DNA of 64,000 nucleotides from Streptococcus hyointestinalis (GTDB taxonomy: Bacteria > Bacillota > Bacilli > Lactobacillales > Streptococcaceae). Made by a program: the position numbers and the translations under genes. Shown in pieces: positions 1-9,465 of this stretch. Under the pieces are notes generated by a model. That model had not been told where the DNA came from and searched no databases. It was given only the letters and a program-made list of their open reading frames with translations. Where the stretch lies: NCBI RefSeq assembly GCF_011039275.1, contig NZ_JAAKGB010000001.1, positions 1,798,001 through 1,862,000 of the forward strand, read 5' to 3'. Position 1 is the first letter of the stretch; the number at the start of each line of letters is the position of its first letter.

Positions 1-113
1 AACTTGCTCTCTCTCAGGATATCTTCTCTTCTTTCCTCATCACACCCCACCTGCAGTTGACAAATCAGCGGCTTAACAACCCAAAACAAATAATCAAAAT
101 CTAAAGTATTCAT
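1..113 (-). CDS. comX: Competence sigma factor ComX/SigX-like, N-terminal part only
   Basis: The gene starts at an ATG at 113 and runs off the left edge, so only about 37 codons are visible. The start follows a GAAGGAG ribosome binding site. The visible N-terminus has F-x-x-V-K-P-L-I-x-Q-L followed by an R-E-D segment, which resembles the start of streptococcal ComX, an alternative sigma factor that switches on the late competence genes. The stronger evidence is upstream: a palindromic ComR box, a T-rich tract and a TATAAT -10. ComX genes also commonly lie beside rRNA operons, as here. The weak point is that most of the protein is outside the window, so another ComR-controlled gene cannot be excluded. 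Confidence 0.68.
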   Translation of the reverse strand, partial: MNTLDFDYLFWVVKPLICQLQVGCDEERREDILRESK

Positions 114-144
114 TACTAACTCCTTCGTTATATTTGATAAATCT

Positions 145-191
145 ATTATAGCGTCTCCCCTAAAAAAAGAACATGACATTTTTGTCATGTT
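145..191 (-). promoter_or_regulatory. ComR box (ECom box) and -10 of the comX-like gene
   Basis: A perfect 9-bp inverted repeat, AACATGACA at 170-178 and TGTCATGTT at 183-191 with 4 nt between, is followed in the minus direction by a T7 tract (168-162) and a TATAAT -10 (150-145). This is the layout of salivarius-type binding sites for ComR bound to the XIP peptide pheromone. No good -35 is needed or seen, as expected for an activator-dependent promoter. Confidence 0.85.
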
Positions 192-229
192 CTTTTTAAC
201 GAAAATAGTGTAGATACAGAAGTATAGTA

Positions 230-252
230 CAAAAAAAGAGGTAAACACCTCT
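230..252 (-). terminator. Rho-independent terminator of the rrn operon
   Basis: On the minus strand AGAGGT, a 4-nt loop and ACCTCT are followed by T7, just after tRNA-Asn. It separates the rrn operon from the comX-like gene. Confidence 0.8.
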
Positions 253-266
253 CATTTGTTTATCAA

Positions 267-340
267 CTCCGCCAGTAGGACTCGAACCTACGACATCATG
301 ATTAACAGTCATGCGCTACTACCAACTGAGCTATGGCGGA
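267..340 (-). tRNA. tRNA-Asn (GTT)
   Basis: A 74-nt cloverleaf reads on the minus strand. The acceptor arms TCCGCCA and TGGCGGA pair, the anticodon loop CTGTTAATC carries GTT, and the T loop GGTTCGAGTCC is standard. It is the last gene of the rrn operon, after 5S, which is a common streptococcal position. Confidence 0.97.
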
Positions 341-345
341 TAAGA

Positions 346-461
346 GCCAAGCGACTACCATATCTAACAGGGGGCAACCCCCAACTACATCAGGCGTTCT
401 AGGGCTTAACTACTGTGTTCGGCATGGGAACAGGTGTATCTCCTAGGCTATCGTCACTTAA
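346..461 (-). rRNA. rrf: 5S ribosomal RNA
   Basis: About 116 nt on the minus strand carry the conserved 5S blocks CCCATGCCGAACACAG and GTTAAGCCC. It lies between 23S and tRNA-Asn. The ends are placed by the pairing of the terminal stem and may be off by a few bases. Confidence 0.95.
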
Positions 462-541
462 CTATTGAATAGATCTCTTGTCTACTCAAAATTGAATAAC
501 TATCTAAACAAGTTAACCTTACGCTACTTCTTTATGACTCT

Positions 542-3441
<2,900 letters not shown>

Positions 3442-3553
3442 ATTTGGTCTATTGACCTTAAACTCATTAAATCACAGCGTTTCGGTTTATTTTCTTGTTG
3501 CTATTTGATAGTTATTCAATTTTCAATGGACAATCTAGAATCTTACGATTCTA

Positions 3554-3626
3554 TGGAGCCTAGCGGGATCGAACCGCTGACCTCCTGCGTGCAAAGCAGG
3601 CGCTCTCCCAGCTGAGCTAAGGCCCC
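3554..3626 (-). tRNA. tRNA-Ala (TGC)
   Basis: A 73-nt tRNA in the 16S-23S spacer on the minus strand. It has GGGGCC at the acceptor 5' side, the anticodon loop TTTGCAC with TGC, and an encoded 3' CCA. Spacer tRNA-Ala is typical of streptococcal rrn operons. Confidence 0.97.
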
Positions 3627-3673
3627 ACAAGACCTCTCAAAACTAAACAAGACAATGTACAGTTCCGTTTTTT

Positions 3674-5227
<1,554 letters not shown>

Positions 5228-5356
5228 AATCATGATTTGTTTGAGTCTTCACTCATTCTGTTCTCTGACAGATTTATTTTTGACTTCTTTAAGAAGCCCT
5301 GCACATCGTCTTGTTCAGTTCTCAAAGGTCTTTGTCTCTCAAGAGACAACTTCTAT

Positions 5357-5385
5357 ATTCTATCAAACTTTTAATAGCTTGTCAA
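5357..5385 (-). promoter_or_regulatory. rrn promoter proximal to 16S (P2)
   Basis: On the minus strand, TTGACA (5385-5380), a 17-bp spacer and TAGAAT (5362-5357) form a near-consensus promoter about 130 bp upstream of 16S. It shares the AAGTTTGATA element with the distal promoter. Confidence 0.85.
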
Positions 5386-5446
5386 CACTTTTTTTGAAGT
5401 TTTTTCAACCTCTCGTGTTAACGTCCTCTCGTTTGACAGCTATATT

Positions 5447-5475
5447 AGTTTATCAAACTTCATCTACACTGTCAA
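5447..5475 (-). promoter_or_regulatory. rrn promoter distal to 16S (P1)
   Basis: On the minus strand, TTGACA (5475-5470), a 17-bp spacer and TAAACT (5452-5447). With the second promoter 85 bp downstream it gives the tandem arrangement usual for bacterial rRNA operons. Confidence 0.8.
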
Positions 5476-5498
5476 TAACTTTTTTAATCTTTTTTATA

Positions 5499-5528
5499 AA
5501 AAAATGAAAAAAGGCCCTAAGGTCTTTT
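5499..5528 (-). terminator. Terminator after the CHAP protein gene
   Basis: The minus strand has AAAAGACC, a 4-nt loop and GGCCTTTT with one G-U or mismatch pair, followed by a T-rich tract. It separates the CHAP gene from the rrn promoters. Confidence 0.65.
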
Positions 5529-5531
5529 CTC

Positions 5532-6269
5532 TTAGTCTATCGCGATATAGCGGCGAGCCCCAGAATAACTGATATAGGAAAGCCACTCATAGCCGTCTGA
5601 GATGACCGTTTTATCATAGCGGACACTGCTGCCGGCATCGTAATAGGCGATATCGCTGCTGGATTGTTGGGGTGCGTTCTTGATCCCGTGGCGGCTAGTG
5701 AAGGTGTAGGTGCCGCTGGTTGAGAGTGTACTTGATGGTGATGGGGTTGACTGCACAGATGGGGATGAGGTTACGGTGCTTGCCCCCAGGTCCTTGAAGT
5801 GGATGTAGCCGGACACTTGGCTTTTATGGAAGCTGCGGCGGTAGTATTTCTCGGGACCTTGGCCGCAATCGTAGTTGTACTCCTCAATGGTGACAGTATC
5901 GCCATTGACTTCTGCCACCCAGGCCACATGTCCATAGCCTCCTGCGCCGTTAACGCCAGCTGAGAACCAAGCGACGGAACCGACAGCGGGAGTCATGTCT
6001 ACGCGGTAGCCTTGGCTTCTAGCCACACTGCCCCAACTGATGGCATTGCCATACCCGCCAGGGAGGCTAAAGCCATTAGCGCTGCTTAGTCTGAAGGCGA
6101 CGAAGGATGTACACTGTCTTAGGTACATGCCCCAGCTATCGGCGCCGTAGCCACTCTTCCACTGGTTCGGGTAGTTATCACCCAGCACTGCGGCTTCGCT
6201 AGTAGTGTTTAGGGCTAGGCTACCGCCTAGCAGGCTTAGTAATAATAGGCTTTTGTATTTTGCTTTCAT
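5532..6269 (-). CDS. Secreted CHAP-domain peptidoglycan hydrolase with C-terminal SH3b
   Basis: The 245-residue protein begins with a signal peptide (residues 1 to about 27, hydrophobic core LLLLSLLGG). A CHAP domain covers about 30-155, with the nucleophile Cys53 in RQCTSF, His114 in GYGHVAW and acidic/Asn residues in IEEYNYD, the expected catalytic set of an amidase or endopeptidase. A Ser/Thr/Pro linker (160-185) leads to one SH3b (SH3_5) module at 187-245 ending in SYSGARRYIAID. The same module occurs six times in the large YSIRK protein at 17693-20428, so the two probably bind the same wall ligand. It has its own ribosome site, AGGAGG, and terminator. It acts in the wall, perhaps in daughter-cell separation. 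The exact bond cut cannot be told from sequence. Confidence 0.88.
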   Translation of the reverse strand: MKAKYKSLLLLSLLGGSLALNTTSEAAVLGDNYPNQWKSGYGADSWGMYLRQCTSFVAFRLSSANGFSLPGGYGNAISWGSVARSQGYRVDMTPAVGSVAWFSAGVNGAGGYGHVAWVAEVNGDTVTIEEYNYDCGQGPEKYYRRSFHKSQVSGYIHFKDLGASTVTSSPSVQSTPSPSSTLSTSGTYTFTSRHGIKNAPQQSSSDIAYYDAGSSVRYDKTVISDGYEWLSYISYSGARRYIAID

Positions 6270-6325
6270 ATATCCTCCTCGTATTACTTATTCGAAAAGG
6301 AATAGGAAACATAAAGGAAAACACA

Positions 6326-6356
6326 TAAAAAAGCCAACCTAGAGGGTGGCTTTTTA
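6326..6356 (-). terminator. Terminator of the rpsF-ssb-rpsR operon
   Basis: On the minus strand AAAAAGCCA, a 10-nt loop and TGGCTTTTTT lie immediately after the rpsR stop codon. Confidence 0.85.
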
Positions 6357-6359
6357 GGA

Positions 6360-6599
6360 TTAGTCTTCGTTCACGAAAGGCATAAGTGCCATAACACGTG
6401 CACGTTTAATAGCAGTTGTAACTTTACGTTGATTTTTAGCTGAAGTACCAGTTACACGACGTGGTAAAATTTTACCACGTTCTGATACAAAACGGCTAAG
6501 CAATTCTGTATCTTTGTAATCAACATATTCAATCTTATTAGCTGCAATATAATCAACTTTTTTACGGCGTTTGAATCCGCCACGACGTGGTTGAGCCAT
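6360..6599 (-). CDS. rpsR: 30S ribosomal protein S18
   Basis: The 79-residue protein is very basic and carries the S18 core ([20 protein letters not shown] and [13 protein letters not shown]), full length for the family. S18 pairs with S6 on the platform of the small subunit. It is the third gene of the rpsF-ssb-rpsR operon, 20 bp after ssb, an order conserved across Firmicutes. A GGAGAAA ribosome site precedes the ATG, and a terminator follows directly. Confidence 0.98.
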   Translation of the reverse strand: MAQPRRGGFKRRKKVDYIAANKIEYVDYKDTELLSRFVSERGKILPRRVTGTSAKNQRKVTTAIKRARVMALMPFVNED

Positions 6600-6619
6600 G
6601 TTTTTTCTCCTTTATATTA

Positions 6620-7108
6620 TTAAAATGGTAAATCATCGTCAGAGATGTCCATTGGGCTTGAATTGCCAAATGGAGCATTGTTATCTCTAGCAAAATTTGG
6701 TGTTCCTTGCGATGGACTAGAATAGCCAGCTGTTGAGCTAGGAGTATCAAATCCACCACTGTAGTTACCAGTATGGCTCTCACGTGCTGCACGGCTTTCC
6801 AAAATTTGGAAATTATCAGCAACAACTTCTGTGACATAGACACGTTGACCTTGTTGATTTTCATAATTTCTAGTCTGAATACGGCCAGTCACACCAATCA
6901 ACGTACCTTTTTTAGCCCAGTTTGCAAGATTTTCAGCTTGCTGACGCCAGATAACCACATTAATAAAGTCTGCCTCACGCTCACCATTTTGATTTTTAAA
7001 ATTACGATTAACAGCCAAAGTAAATGTCGCTACAGCTTGATTACTTGGTGTGTAACGAAGCTCTGCGTCACGGGTCATACGACCTACTAGCACTACATTA
7101 TTTATCAT
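6620..7108 (-). CDS. ssb: Single-stranded DNA-binding protein
   Basis: The 162-residue protein has an N-terminal OB fold (1-105; [20 protein letters not shown]), a Gly/Ser/Asn-rich flexible linker, and the acidic tail DISDDDLPF, which binds RecG, RecO, PriA and other partners. This is the housekeeping SsbA type by length, tail and operon position between rpsF and rpsR. It coats single-stranded DNA at replication forks and during repair. The gap to rpsF is 11 bp, consistent with cotranscription. Compare the decayed ssb-like fragment at 24991-25215. Confidence 0.97.
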   Translation of the reverse strand: MINNVVLVGRMTRDAELRYTPSNQAVATFTLAVNRNFKNQNGEREADFINVVIWRQQAENLANWAKKGTLIGVTGRIQTRNYENQQGQRVYVTEVVADNFQILESRAARESHTGNYSGGFDTPSSTAGYSSPSQGTPNFARDNNAPFGNSSPMDISDDDLPF

Positions 7109-7119
7109 GAGGACACCTC

Positions 7120-7410
7120 TTATGCGTCAAGTTTAACAATCATGTGACGAAGAATGTCAGTATTGATTTTTGACAGACGGTCAAATTCGTTAAGAGCTAC
7201 ATCATTGTCAGCTTCAACGTTAACGATGTGGTAAAGACCTTCACGAAAGTCTTGGATTTCATAAGCAAGACGACGTTTTTCCCAGTCTTTTGATTCAACA
7301 ATAGTTGCACCATTGTCTGTCAAGATAGCATCAAAGCGTGCTACCAAAGCGTTTTTAGCTTCTTCCTCAATGTTTGGACGAATAATATAAAGAATTTCGT
7401 ATTTAGCCAT
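7120..7410 (-). CDS. rpsF: 30S ribosomal protein S6
   Basis: The 96-residue S6 protein starts at [12 protein letters not shown]. The open frame continues upstream to 7476, but those codons lie in the structured leader. The ATG at 7410 is chosen because GGAGGAAAACTATCA sits just before it and because all S6 proteins begin near this point. Family motifs include [13 protein letters not shown] and [11 protein letters not shown]. It binds S18 in the 30S platform, and in many bacteria the S6:S18 pair also represses its own mRNA through the leader. Confidence 0.97.
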   Translation of the reverse strand: MAKYEILYIIRPNIEEEAKNALVARFDAILTDNGATIVESKDWEKRRLAYEIQDFREGLYHIVNVEADNDVALNEFDRLSKINTDILRHMIVKLDA

Positions 7411-7439
7411 TGATAGTTTTCCTCCTTTTGGTCTAATGA

Positions 7440-7513
7440 CCCCAAGACTAGCAAGGGGTAAGTGAGGTACACTCACAATTTAGTATTATATCGTTTTTTA
7501 GAGACAAATGCAA
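7440..7513 (-). promoter_or_regulatory. rpsF operon promoter and structured leader
   Basis: On the minus strand TTGCAT (7513-7508), a 17-bp spacer and TATAAT (7490-7485) give a good promoter. The leader then forms two short hairpins: GTGAG/CTCAC arms at 7462-7476 and CCCC/GGGG arms at 7440-7458. A leader of this position binds the S6:S18 complex in other Firmicutes; that role here is inferred. Confidence 0.7.
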
Positions 7514-7582
7514 GCACTTTTAGTTATTTATGTTCTCAGCAAATGTTGCCCCATTTTCTTCTTTGATAGCTACGTGGCAATT

Positions 7583-7611
7583 AAAAACCCATAACCACGT
7601 CTGGTTATGGG
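7583..7611 (-). terminator. Terminator of the tiny-peptide operon
   Basis: On the minus strand CCCATAACCA, loop GACG and TGGTTATGGG (7611-7588) are followed by TTTTT. This strong terminator closes a transcript that begins near 8218. Confidence 0.9.
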
Positions 7612-7647
7612 CTAAAAAATATTATTGTCATATCATAAGGAGGGAAG

Positions 7648-7692
7648 TTAGTTATCACCATTTTTATAGCGTTTGATATTTAATTTTAGCAT
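7648..7692 (-). CDS. Tiny RYKNGD-core peptide, cistron 5 (14 aa)
   Basis: This is the last cistron of the tiny-peptide operon and is too short for ordinary gene callers. The peptide is MLKLNIKRYKNGDN. An AAGGAGC ribosome site lies about 9 nt before the ATG (7701-7707). The core RYKNGD is at residues 8-13 and only one residue follows it. The N-terminal half alternates hydrophobic and basic or polar residues and is too short for a signal peptide. The frame is open upstream of the ATG, but no better start is seen. The terminator follows about 37 nt later. Function unknown. Confidence 0.7.
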   Translation of the reverse strand: MLKLNIKRYKNGDN

Positions 7693-7804
7693 AAGATTAA
7701 GCTCCTTATTTTTCACAACTTCTAAGATAATGCTTACCTCTTACTCAAAAAGACATTCTTCACATTAACAGCGACTGTTCCGTTATATACTCTCTCGAAC
7801 TGTC

Positions 7805-7846
7805 TTAATCTCCGTTTTTATACCTATTAAGTGTCATTTGTAACAT
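7805..7846 (-). CDS. Tiny RYKNGD-core peptide, cistron 4 (13 aa)
   Basis: The peptide is MLQMTLNRYKNGD, with the core forming its exact C-terminus. The ribosome site is weaker, GAGGTGG at 7850-7856. An in-frame ATG six codons upstream would give MGARWL as an N-terminal extension but lacks a ribosome site. Arg of the core is AGG here, unlike the CGN codons of the other copies, so this is not a recent DNA duplicate. Function unknown. Confidence 0.66.
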   Translation of the reverse strand: MLQMTLNRYKNGD

Positions 7847-7893
7847 AAGCCACCTCGCTCCCATAACAAGATTAGCTAAAAACAACTGTCTTT

Positions 7894-7914
7894 TTACATT
7901 GGAGACACCTCCTA
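7894..7914 (-). other. Strong ribosome site followed by ATG-TAA
   Basis: Between cistrons 3 and 4 a strong AGGAGGTG (7913-7906) is followed after 6 nt by ATG (7899-7897) and at once by TAA. It is either a remnant of a sixth cistron or a start-stop element that stalls or recycles ribosomes. I see no RYKNGD core behind it. Confidence 0.45.
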
Positions 7915-7916
7915 AA

Positions 7917-7973
7917 CTATTTTATGCGACTAGCTTTTTTGTCTCCATTTTTATACCGTGATACATGTAACAT
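7917..7973 (-). CDS. Tiny RYKNGD-core peptide, cistron 3 (18 aa)
   Basis: The peptide is MLHVSRYKNGDKKASRIK. A GGAGG ribosome site is 7 nt before the ATG (7981-7985). The core lies at residues 6-11 and is followed by a basic tail, KKASRIK, that resembles the tail of cistron 2 (KALFIK). The start codon lies only 16 nt below the stop of cistron 2, so translation may be coupled. Function unknown. Confidence 0.72.
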   Translation of the reverse strand: MLHVSRYKNGDKKASRIK

Positions 7974-7988
7974 AGCCATTCCTCCATC

Positions 7989-8048
7989 TCACTTTATAAA
8001 CAGCGCCTTATCACCGTTGCGATAACGCCCTATGTTTAACATCAACAT
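7989..8048 (-). CDS. Tiny RYRNGD-core peptide, cistron 2 (19 aa)
   Basis: The peptide is MLMLNIGRYRNGDKALFIK, the longest of the set and the only one with Arg instead of Lys in the core. A consensus AGGAGGTG ribosome site (8062-8055) is well spaced. The start MLxLNI is shared with cistron 5 (MLKLNIK), which suggests that both descend from one ancestor. The stop codon is close to the ribosome site of cistron 3. Function unknown. Confidence 0.72.
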   Translation of the reverse strand: MLMLNIGRYRNGDKALFIK

Positions 8049-8078
8049 AAGTGTCACCTCCTATAAAGCAACATCTGC

Positions 8079-8108
8079 CTACCGGTTCCTGAACGACATC
8101 ATTAACAT
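8079..8108 (-). other. Possible degenerate peptide cistron between copies 1 and 2
   Basis: A nine-codon frame, MLMMSFRNR then TAG, starts with ML and ends near an R-N-R that vaguely recalls the core. It has no convincing ribosome site. It may be a decayed copy or chance. The octamer GGTAGGCA occurs twice around it, at both edges. Confidence 0.25.
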
Positions 8109-8135
8109 TTTGTAAAGTCTCTTGTTTTGCCTACC

Positions 8136-8183
8136 TTAAATGGAATCACCATTTTTATACCGAGACTTGTTTTGATTCATCAT
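8136..8183 (-). CDS. Tiny RYKNGD-core peptide, cistron 1 (15 aa)
   Basis: This is the promoter-proximal cistron. The peptide is MMNQNKSRYKNGDSI, or one residue shorter if the second ATG is used. A strong AAAGGAGG ribosome site lies just upstream (8192-8199). Its N-terminus is polar, unlike the ML-hydrophobic start of the other copies, while the core is identical to copies 3-5. The transcript start is predicted about 35 nt upstream. Function unknown. Confidence 0.72.
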   Translation of the reverse strand: MMNQNKSRYKNGDSI

Positions 8184-8224
8184 AGAAGTTTCCTCCTTTG
8201 ATTATCTTTATTTTTTATACTTTA

Positions 8225-8253
8225 ATTATAATGTAAGCGTTTCCTTTTGTCAA
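8225..8253 (-). promoter_or_regulatory. Promoter of the tiny-peptide operon with embedded cre site
   Basis: On the minus strand TTGACA (8253-8248), 17 bp and TATAAT (8230-8225) form a consensus promoter. The spacer holds ATGTAAGCGTTTCCT on the plus strand (8231-8245), which matches the catabolite-responsive element WTGNAANCGNWNNCW at every position. CcpA binding there should block RNA polymerase when a preferred sugar is present. Confidence 0.85.
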
Positions 8254-8295
8254 GGATTTTGATGCGAAAAAGTCAAAAAACTTTTTTGGTGAAAT

Positions 8296-8316
8296 CTTTG
8301 CTATAATAACACTATG
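8296..8316 (+). promoter_or_regulatory. Extended -10 promoter of mutY, probably leaderless
   Basis: TGC-TATAAT (8299-8307) is an extended -10. Only 6 nt separate it from the ATG at 8314, and there is no ribosome site. Transcription is predicted to start at or next to the start codon. Confidence 0.6.
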
Positions 8317-9465
8317 ATTGATTTTAAACAATATGGTATTGATATGTGGGATACCGACAAAATTGACAGTTTTAGGAAAACTCTCCTTGCTTGGTATGAC
8401 AGGGAAAAGCGTGATTTGCCTTGGCGTCATACGAAAAATCCTTATCCTATTTGGATTTCTGAGATTATGCTGCAGCAAACACAGGTCGCGACCGTCATTC
8501 CTTATTATGAGCGTTTTTTGGAGTGGTTTCCAACCATAGCTGACCTCGCTAACGCAGACGAGGAAAGACTGCTCAAAGCTTGGGAGGGACTAGGCTACTA
8601 CTCTCGAGTTCGTAATATGCAAATCGCAGCGCAGCAGATTATAACCGACTTTGGTGGGCATTTCCCAGAGACTTACGCTGAGATTGCTCAGCTAAAAGGG
8701 ATTGGTCCTTACACTGCTGGTGCTATTGCTAGTATCGCTTTTGACTTGGTCGAGCCTGCTGTAGATGGCAATGTCATGCGGGTAATGGCACGTTTATTTG
8801 AGGTGAATTACGATATCGGTGACCCCAAGAATAGAAAAATCTTTCAAGCTATCTGTGAGGTCTTGATTGATCCCAAAAGACCTGGAGATTTTAATCAAGC
8901 GCTTATGGACTTGGGTGCTGACATCGAATCCGCTAAAAATCCACGTCCAGAGGAAAGCCCCATTCGCTTTTTCAGTGCTGCTTATCTCCATAACACCATG
9001 GACAAATACCCTATCAAGGAGCCAAAGAAAAAGCCAAAACCAATACAGATTCAAGCTTTTGTTATCACAAATAGCAAGGGAGAGTTCTTGCTTGAAAAAA
9101 ATGATAGCGAGCGTCTTTTAGCTGGTTTCTGGTCTTTTCCGCTTTTAGAGACGCAAATAGTAGCACAGCAACTTTCCCTATTTGAGGCAGACAGCAAGGA
9201 ATCTCCTACAATCTCGCAAAAAACAGTCTTTGAAAAGGACTACCACTTGCAGCCTGTCTGGTCAGACCAAACCTTTCCACTTGTCAAACACACCTTTAGC
9301 CACAGAAGGTGGCTGATGGACATCATAGCAGGTATGGTTCTTGATGACAGGCTAGCTGATGATAAGACTCTTGCTTGGGTGAAAAAAGAGGACTTAGACA
9401 ATTACCCCCTTGCAACGCCACAGAAAAAGCTAATGGCAGGCTACTTTAAGGCAAATCCTCTCTAA
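8314..9465 (+). CDS. mutY: A/G-specific adenine DNA glycosylase, clusterless type
   Basis: MutY removes adenine paired with 8-oxoguanine and so prevents G-to-T mutations. The 383-residue protein has the HhH-GPD glycosylase core: the catalytic Glu in SEIMLQQTQ (Glu50), LKGIGPYTAG as helix-hairpin-helix, and the catalytic Asp in VDGNVMRV. A C-terminal NUDIX-like domain (about 245-383) with the FSHRRW motif recognises 8-oxoG. The four cysteines that normally hold a 4Fe-4S cluster after MDLGA are absent. The segment reads ESAKNPRPEESP, as in the known clusterless MutY of lactic acid bacteria. The gene is divergent from the tiny-peptide operon. Confidence 0.95.
   Translation: MIDFKQYGIDMWDTDKIDSFRKTLLAWYDREKRDLPWRHTKNPYPIWISEIMLQQTQVATVIPYYERFLEWFPTIADLANADEERLLKAWEGLGYYSRVRNMQIAAQQIITDFGGHFPETYAEIAQLKGIGPYTAGAIASIAFDLVEPAVDGNVMRVMARLFEVNYDIGDPKNRKIFQAICEVLIDPKRPGDFNQALMDLGADIESAKNPRPEESPIRFFSAAYLHNTMDKYPIKEPKKKPKPIQIQAFVITNSKGEFLLEKNDSERLLAGFWSFPLLETQIVAQQLSLFEADSKESPTISQKTVFEKDYHLQPVWSDQTFPLVKHTFSHRRWLMDIIAGMVLDDRLADDKTLAWVKKEDLDNYPLATPQKKLMAGYFKANPL

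Larger units (their letters stand above)
7583..8253 (-). other. Transcription unit of five tiny RYKNGD peptide cistrons
   Basis: The whole unit lies between divergent mutY and the rpsF operon. It has one near-consensus promoter with a cre site, five cistrons at 8136-8183, 7989-8048, 7917-7973, 7805-7846 and 7648-7692 in transcription order, and one strong terminator. There is no longer open frame. Each cistron has its own ribosome site, encodes 13-19 residues, usually starts with ML, and has the core R-Y-K/R-N-G-D. The core is encoded by different codons in each copy, with Arg as CGG, CGT, CGG, AGG and CGC. That points to selection on the peptide. No transporter, protease, regulator or modifying enzyme lies beside it. 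I do not recognise the family. Confidence 0.75.

Noticed and set aside
7120..7476. N-terminal extension of S6 (22 residues more)
   Set aside because: The extra codons lie in the structured leader just after the promoter, and the ribosome site fits the inner ATG.
7640..8165. Repeated ACCATTTTTATA-like sequence that could suggest a CRISPR array or DNA repeats
   Set aside because: Spacing is irregular (about 67 to 155 bp), repeats are short and vary at third codon positions, and each lies in a small frame with a ribosome site. The pattern is coding, not CRISPR.
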